From an uncultured Variovorax sp. (lineage in GTDB: Bacteria; Pseudomonadota; Gammaproteobacteria; Burkholderiales; Burkholderiaceae_C): 54,922 nucleotides of DNA. This document shows positions 51,205 through 54,922 of the stretch, piece by piece. The stretch is taken from contig CAJYQC010000118.1 in NCBI GenBank assembly GCA_913776885.1, positions 1-54,922 of the forward strand. The letters are read 5' to 3'. The notes under the pieces were generated by a model. That model saw nothing but the letters and a program-made list of their open reading frames with translations, was not told where the DNA came from and ran no database searches. The translations under genes and the position numbers were made by a program. Every line of letters begins with the position of its first letter. Within the stretch, counting starts at the first letter, position 1.

Positions 51205-52539
51205 ATGGCCTACCAGGACTTCAACATGGACAACCAGTGGTTGCCCTTCACCCCCAACCGTCATTTCCGCAAGGACCCGCGCGTGTTCGTCGCGGCCGAC
51301 GGCATGGAGTTCACCACCCACGACGGCCGCAAGGTGATCGACGGCATCTCGTCGCTGTGGTGCGTGGGCGCGGGCCACAACCGCAAGCCGATCAACGAGG
51401 CGATCAAGAAGCAGCTCGACACGCTCGACTACGCCACCGCCTTCCAGGTGAGCAACGACCGCGCCTTCAAGGCGGCCGAGATGATCGCCTCGCTCGCCCC
51501 CGGCGACCTCAACAAGGTGCTGTTCTGCAACTCGGGCTCCGAAGCCGCCGACACCTCGATGAAGGTGGCGCTGGCCTACCACCGCGCGCGCGGCGAGGGC
51601 CACCGCAACGTGTTCATCGGCCGCGAGAAGGGATACCACGGCGTGGGCTTCGGCGGCATGTCGGTGGGCGGCATCCCGGGCAACCGCAAGGTGTTCGGCT
51701 CGGCCTTCCTGCCGCGGGTGGACCACATGCGCTTCATCCACGATCCGGTGAACCACGCCTACATCCACAACGAGGAGCCGGTGTGGGCCGAAGACCCGCT
51801 GGTGGAGCTCGAGACGCGCATCCTGCCGCTGCACGACCCGAGCAACGTGGCCGCGATCATCGTGGAGCCGGTGGCCGGTTCGGCCGGCTGGTACCTGCCG
51901 CCCAAGGGCTACCTCAAGCGCCTGCGCGAGATCTGCGACAAGCACGGCATCCTGCTGATCTTCGACGAGGTCATCACCGGCTTCGGGCGCATGGGCACCA
52001 ACTTCGCGTCCGACTACTTCGGCGTGGTGCCCGACATGCTGAACTTCGCCAAGTGCGTGACCAACGGCGTCATCCCGCTGGGCGGCGTGATCTGCCGCGA
52101 CAAGCTCTACGACGCGATGATGAAGACCGACGCGCCCGAGCACGTGGTCGAGTTCTTCCACGGCTACACCTACTCGGGCCATCCGGTGGCCTGCGCCGCG
52201 GCCATCGCCACGCTCGATCTGTTCAAGCAGGAGAACCTCTTCGCGCGCGCCGGCGAAATGGGCAAGGTGCTGGGCGATGCCTTCCACGGCACGCTCAAGG
52301 GTCTGCCCAACGTCATCAGCATCCGCAGCCTCGGCCTCGCCGCGGCGGTGGAGCTCGCGCCCATCGCGGGCACGCCGGGCAAGCGCGCCTACGAGATCTT
52401 CCTCGACTGCTTCCACAAGGGCGCGCTGGTGCGGCCCGCGGGCGACGTGCTGGTGATCGCGCCGCCGTACATCGTCGAGAAGTCGCACATCGACACGCTG
52501 GTGAACACGCTGGCCGATTCGATCAAGGCGCACGCCTGA
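51205..52539 (+). CDS. Omega-amino acid--pyruvate aminotransferase (class III)
   Basis: A 444-residue PLP enzyme that transfers the amino group of beta-alanine or another omega-amino acid to pyruvate. NQWLPFTPNRHFRKDPR and the GISSLWCVGAGHNR segment match beta-alanine-pyruvate transaminases. LIFDEVITGFGRMG holds the PLP-binding Asp, and NFAKCVTNG has the PLP lysine (Lys283); most relatives have FAKGLTNG. GGAG lies 7 bases before the ATG. A strong terminator follows. Substrate range is inferred from the family. Confidence 0.92.
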   Translation: MAYQDFNMDNQWLPFTPNRHFRKDPRVFVAADGMEFTTHDGRKVIDGISSLWCVGAGHNRKPINEAIKKQLDTLDYATAFQVSNDRAFKAAEMIASLAPGDLNKVLFCNSGSEAADTSMKVALAYHRARGEGHRNVFIGREKGYHGVGFGGMSVGGIPGNRKVFGSAFLPRVDHMRFIHDPVNHAYIHNEEPVWAEDPLVELETRILPLHDPSNVAAIIVEPVAGSAGWYLPPKGYLKRLREICDKHGILLIFDEVITGFGRMGTNFASDYFGVVPDMLNFAKCVTNGVIPLGGVICRDKLYDAMMKTDAPEHVVEFFHGYTYSGHPVACAAAIATLDLFKQENLFARAGEMGKVLGDAFHGTLKGLPNVISIRSLGLAAAVELAPIAGTPGKRAYEIFLDCFHKGALVRPAGDVLVIAPPYIVEKSHIDTLVNTLADSIKAHA

Positions 52540-52593
52540 GCGCTTCCGAAGCGCATCCGCAATTCGCCCGGGGCCTGCAGCGCCCCGGGCGCT

Positions 52594-52626
52594 GAAGAGC
52601 CGGCCTGCCCGGCTCTTCTTCTTTTC
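52594..52626 (+). terminator. Intrinsic terminator after the transaminase
   Basis: GAAGAGCCGG-CCTGC-CCGGCTCTTC is a 10-base perfect stem followed by TTCTTTT. A second GC-rich hairpin (GCCCGGGG/CCCCGGGC) lies just upstream. Confidence 0.9.
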
Positions 52627-52769
52627 CGGCCTCCCTTCACTTCTACCGGTTCGCGGGATGCCGCCTACCGGTTCCAGGGATACCGGCCACGGCAGCCGAT
52701 CCCTAGCATCCCATCGCGAAACGCAGCACCCGTGAATCCGGCGGGGGCGTTTTCGAAAAAGGGACCGTC

Positions 52770-53288
52770 ATGCAACGCGTAATTCTCTGGGCACTGCTGT
52801 GCGTGCCTCTGGCTGCGCACGCCAACAACGTCGGCGAGAACGCCGCATGGCAGTTCCAGACCAGCACCGACAAGGTCAACCAGGCCGCGATCCAGGACAT
52901 GATCCGCAAGCAGAAGAGCGGCTACTACTCCGCGCCCGTCTACAACACCAACAACTACGTCGGCCGCCAGTACAACTGCAACGTCTCGGCCACTTCCACC
53001 GGCAACGACGGCAACAACAGCACGGTCGCGAATTCGCCGAGCACGGCGGGCGCCACTTCCAACGCATCGGGCAACGAGAGCCGCACGGCCGTGGGCACGC
53101 TCGGCGGCGCGACGGTGGGCACCTCGCAGGCCAACTCGGGCCCGGTCGCATCGGGCATCGTCGGCGGCACCAGCTCGCAGGTGCAGGGCGCGGCCAACCA
53201 GGCGCTGAACTCGGCGCAGGGCAACACCGGTGCGCAGACCGCCAGCGTGGGCGGCAGCTCGGCCTGCGCCTTCGGCGTTCTCAACTGA
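52770..53288 (+). CDS. Exported Asn/Ser/Gly-rich protein, HfaA/curlin-like candidate
   Basis: A 172-residue protein with a signal peptide (ILWALLCVPLAAHA). The mature N-terminus (GENAAWQFQTSTDKVNQ) precedes YNTNNYVGRQYNCNVSATS and a low-complexity region rich in Gly, Asn, Ser, Thr and Ala (NASGNESRTAVGTLGGATVG). Two cysteines, at YNCN and SSACAF, bracket that region and may pair. It lies 13 bases before a CsgG/HfaB-family gene, where Caulobacter has the amyloid-like holdfast anchor HfaA. I do not have a firm family match; fibre subunit is an inference from composition and context. Confidence 0.7.
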   Translation: MQRVILWALLCVPLAAHANNVGENAAWQFQTSTDKVNQAAIQDMIRKQKSGYYSAPVYNTNNYVGRQYNCNVSATSTGNDGNNSTVANSPSTAGATSNASGNESRTAVGTLGGATVGTSQANSGPVASGIVGGTSSQVQGAANQALNSAQGNTGAQTASVGGSSACAFGVLN

Positions 53289-53301
53289 GCGGGAGCGAGT
53301 C

Positions 53302-54702
53302 ATGCAGCAACGCATCCGCCGCACGTTCGCTCTTGCAGCCGCCGTCGCCACGCTGGCGCTCGCAGGCTGCGTCTCCGCGCCGCAGCAGCGCTTCGCACCG
53401 AACGAGGCACCCGTGGTGCTCGGCCCGGCGGTGCGCGACAACGTCACGCCGATGGAGGCGGTGCTCGCCTGCTATGCCGACCACATCGCCGCCACGCGGC
53501 GCGCGCCGGTGATCATCGGCGTGGGCGACGTGAAGGACTACACCGGCAAGTACAGCATCAACGAAGGCAACGCCATCACGCAGGGCGGCGCGCTGATGGT
53601 GTATTCGGCACTCGGCAAGCTCGGCGGCGCGGTGAGCATCGCCGAGCGCTTCGACCCGGTGATCGCCGAGCGCGAACTCGCCTACGCCGACCGGCGCCAG
53701 CTCGGCGACGGCCGCACGCACCAGCTCGGCGGACCCAACGGTGGGCAGAACGTGCCGTGGCTGCCGTACTTCGGCGGCACCATCAACAAGTCCGACTACT
53801 TCATCGTGGGCGGCATCACCGAGCTCAACTACAACATCAACTCCGGCGGCGCGGAGTTCGGCGTGAACCAGGTGGGCGTGAAGGCGCGCACTTTCAGCCA
53901 GTCGGTGAGCATCGACCTGCGTATCGTCGACACCAGGTCGCTGATGGTGGTGCGCACGGTGAGCCTCACCAAGCAGTTCAACGGCTACGAAGTGGGCCTG
54001 AACGTGTTCCGCTTCTTCGGCAGCAAGCTGTACGACGTGGACATCGGCGCCAAGGGTCAGGAACCGGTGCAGATGGGCGTGCGCGCCGCGCTCGAAGAGG
54101 GCGTGGTGCGCCTGATGGCCGCCGTCACGCAGGTTGACCACCGGCCCTGCATGACGATGCGCCCCGGCGGCGGCGAGCCGATTCCGCTCACGCCCGCGGC
54201 CGAGCTGCGCAAGGTCGACAACCCCGCCGACGCGAAGGTGGGCGACGCGGCCGTCACCGCGCCGGTGGCGCAGGGCAGCGTGGCCGTCAACGCCGGCGGC
54301 GCGGGCGGTGCGCGCCTCACCGGTACGGCAACGCAGGTGCCCTTCGACTTCGGCGCGACTGTGCTGGGCGGCGCCTCGCTCGCGCTCATCGACCAGATCG
54401 CGGGCGCTGCCAAGAAGGGCACGACCGACATCGTGCTGGTGGCGCGCGACACCGAGAACTGGGACGCCCGCAAGCGCGACGAACTCACCGAACAGCGCAT
54501 CGCTGCCGTCACCTCCGCGCTGGCCAACCGCGGCGTGCCGCCGGGCGCCATCAGCATCACCTGGCGGCCAGATGCTTCCGACACGTCGATCCACCGTGAC
54601 GGCCCGGGCCTGCAGGAGATCGCCAAGCTGCGCATCGGCAGTCCGGTGGTCAGCGGCTCGGCGCCTTCGCCTTCTTCCGACAGCGCCGTCAAGGGCGACT
54701 GA
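53302..54702 (+). CDS. CsgG/HfaB family lipoprotein with OmpA-like C-terminus
   Basis: A 466-residue lipoprotein (LALAGC lipobox, near residue 22). The CsgG/HfaB-type domain runs to about residue 290: VIIGVGDVKDYTGKYS, GGALMVYSALGKLGGAVSIAERFD, YFIVGGITELNYNINSGGAEFG, and VSIDLRIVDTRSLMVVRTVSL. These form the periplasmic pore-ring fold that exports curli or holdfast anchors through the outer membrane. Residues 340-455 (STPFDFGATVLGGASLALIDQIAGAA-like, ELTEQRIAAVTSALANRGVPPGAISI) resemble an OmpA peptidoglycan-binding domain. GGGAGCGAG precedes the ATG. The upstream gene is probably its secreted substrate, and the downstream partial gene also encodes an exported protein. Confidence 0.88.
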   Translation: MQQRIRRTFALAAAVATLALAGCVSAPQQRFAPNEAPVVLGPAVRDNVTPMEAVLACYADHIAATRRAPVIIGVGDVKDYTGKYSINEGNAITQGGALMVYSALGKLGGAVSIAERFDPVIAERELAYADRRQLGDGRTHQLGGPNGGQNVPWLPYFGGTINKSDYFIVGGITELNYNINSGGAEFGVNQVGVKARTFSQSVSIDLRIVDTRSLMVVRTVSLTKQFNGYEVGLNVFRFFGSKLYDVDIGAKGQEPVQMGVRAALEEGVVRLMAAVTQVDHRPCMTMRPGGGEPIPLTPAAELRKVDNPADAKVGDAAVTAPVAQGSVAVNAGGAGGARLTGTATQVPFDFGATVLGGASLALIDQIAGAAKKGTTDIVLVARDTENWDARKRDELTEQRIAAVTSALANRGVPPGAISITWRPDASDTSIHRDGPGLQEIAKLRIGSPVVSGSAPSPSSDSAVKGD

Positions 54703-54718
54703 CCCGCTCCCAGCGCGC

Positions 54719-54746
54719 TGCGCGCATCGCGCATCCATCCGTTTTT
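54719..54746 (+). terminator. Weak hairpin after the CsgG/HfaB gene
   Basis: TGCGCG-CAT-CGCGCA with a T5 run 8 bases later. The gap to the next gene is only 83 bases, so it may instead reduce rather than stop transcription. Confidence 0.35.
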
Positions 54747-54785
54747 CCAAGCCAGACCGCATCCAACATCCGAGGAGTCACGACC

Positions 54786-54922
54786 ATGAAAGCACGCAAG
54801 ATCCAGAGCCGGGCCGCACGCGCGCCCATGTTCAGCCGCAGCAGCATCGGCACCGCAGTCGCGCTGGCGCTGATGGCGGCGGCCTCCGGCACGCAGGCGG
54901 CGGAGACGACGGTAAGCCCCGC
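54786..54922 (+). CDS. Partial exported protein cut by the window edge
   Basis: The first 45 codons of a gene running off the window. The protein begins with a long basic n-region (KARKIQSRAARAPMFSRSS), then a hydrophobic core (IGTAVALALMAAASGTQA) and predicted cleavage before AETTV, an extended signal peptide of the kind seen on large secreted or surface proteins. CGAGGAGTCACGACC precedes the ATG. In Caulobacter the gene after hfaAB is hfaD, so this could be the third component, but the product cannot be named from 45 residues. Confidence 0.75.
   Translation, partial: MKARKIQSRAARAPMFSRSSIGTAVALALMAAASGTQAAETTVSP

Noticed and set aside
50995-52533. 512-residue minus-strand ORF
   Set aside because: Antisense of the transaminase; shadow.

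Overview
The window (54.9 kb, very GC-rich, almost fully coding) looks like a chromosomal segment of a betaproteobacterium of the Comamonadaceae, most likely Variovorax or a close relative. This is inferred from gene content (pilT/pilU next to yggS, DUF4148-type secreted proteins, CYP102-like self-sufficient P450, DUF2169/DUF4150 T6SS islands, PHA/wax-ester genes) and from dispersed GC-rich repeats with a CCCCAGGCTTCGCGCA core. No rRNA, tRNA, CRISPR, IS element or prophage was seen. No gene-free stretch exceeds about 300 bases.

Layout. 1-3.8 kb: a glutathione S-transferase, then the conserved rsmI / yraN / diaA-like / dolP-like envelope-replication locus. 3.8-7.9 kb: a 3-hydroxyisobutyrate-dehydrogenase-like enzyme, the twitching ATPases pilU and pilT, and divergent yggS. 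7.9-14 kb: an Lrp regulator, two small secreted proteins, glutamate dehydrogenase, a nucleoside-kinase-like P-loop protein, a DUF2242 lipoprotein, and a marR-FUSC efflux pair. 14-21.8 kb: an eight-gene run RDD-RDD-SpoIIM-membrane protein-DUF4129-DUF4350-MoxR-DUF58, probably one membrane-associated AAA+/vWA machine, with repeat elements inserted after two of its stop codons. 21.8-30.3 kb: a DUF805 protein with a pilin-like tail, arginase, a prolyl oligopeptidase, and a storage-inclusion group (wax-ester/DGAT acyltransferase, two phasin-like proteins, TetR, alpha/beta hydrolase) in which three neighbouring proteins carry lysine/alanine-rich histone-H1-like segments.

30.4-35.5 kb (minus strand): an orphan type VI secretion island VgrG-DUF2169-DUF4150-effector-immunity. 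The effector ends in a colicin D-type tRNase domain with its known catalytic pattern intact. 35.7-46 kb: a CYP102-type P450-reductase fusion with a 28-bp dyad upstream, a LivK-type binding protein, a TetR regulator, an acyl-CoA synthetase, and a single-chain biotin-dependent acyl-CoA carboxylase. 46-50 kb: a GDSL hydrolase, a W-rich repeat protein, a trypsin-fold protein that has lost catalytic residues, and a DUF2846 lipoprotein. 50-52.5 kb: purU and an omega-amino-acid transaminase.

52.7 kb to the end: a Sec-exported Asn/Ser/Gly-rich protein followed by a CsgG/HfaB-family lipoprotein carrying an OmpA-like C-terminal domain, then the start of a third exported protein cut by the window edge. 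This resembles a curli/holdfast-type surface-fibre export locus and, with the MoxR cluster and the colicin D effector, is the most interesting part of the window.

All coordinates come from reading the ORF track and sequence. Functions are family assignments from motifs, without database searches.
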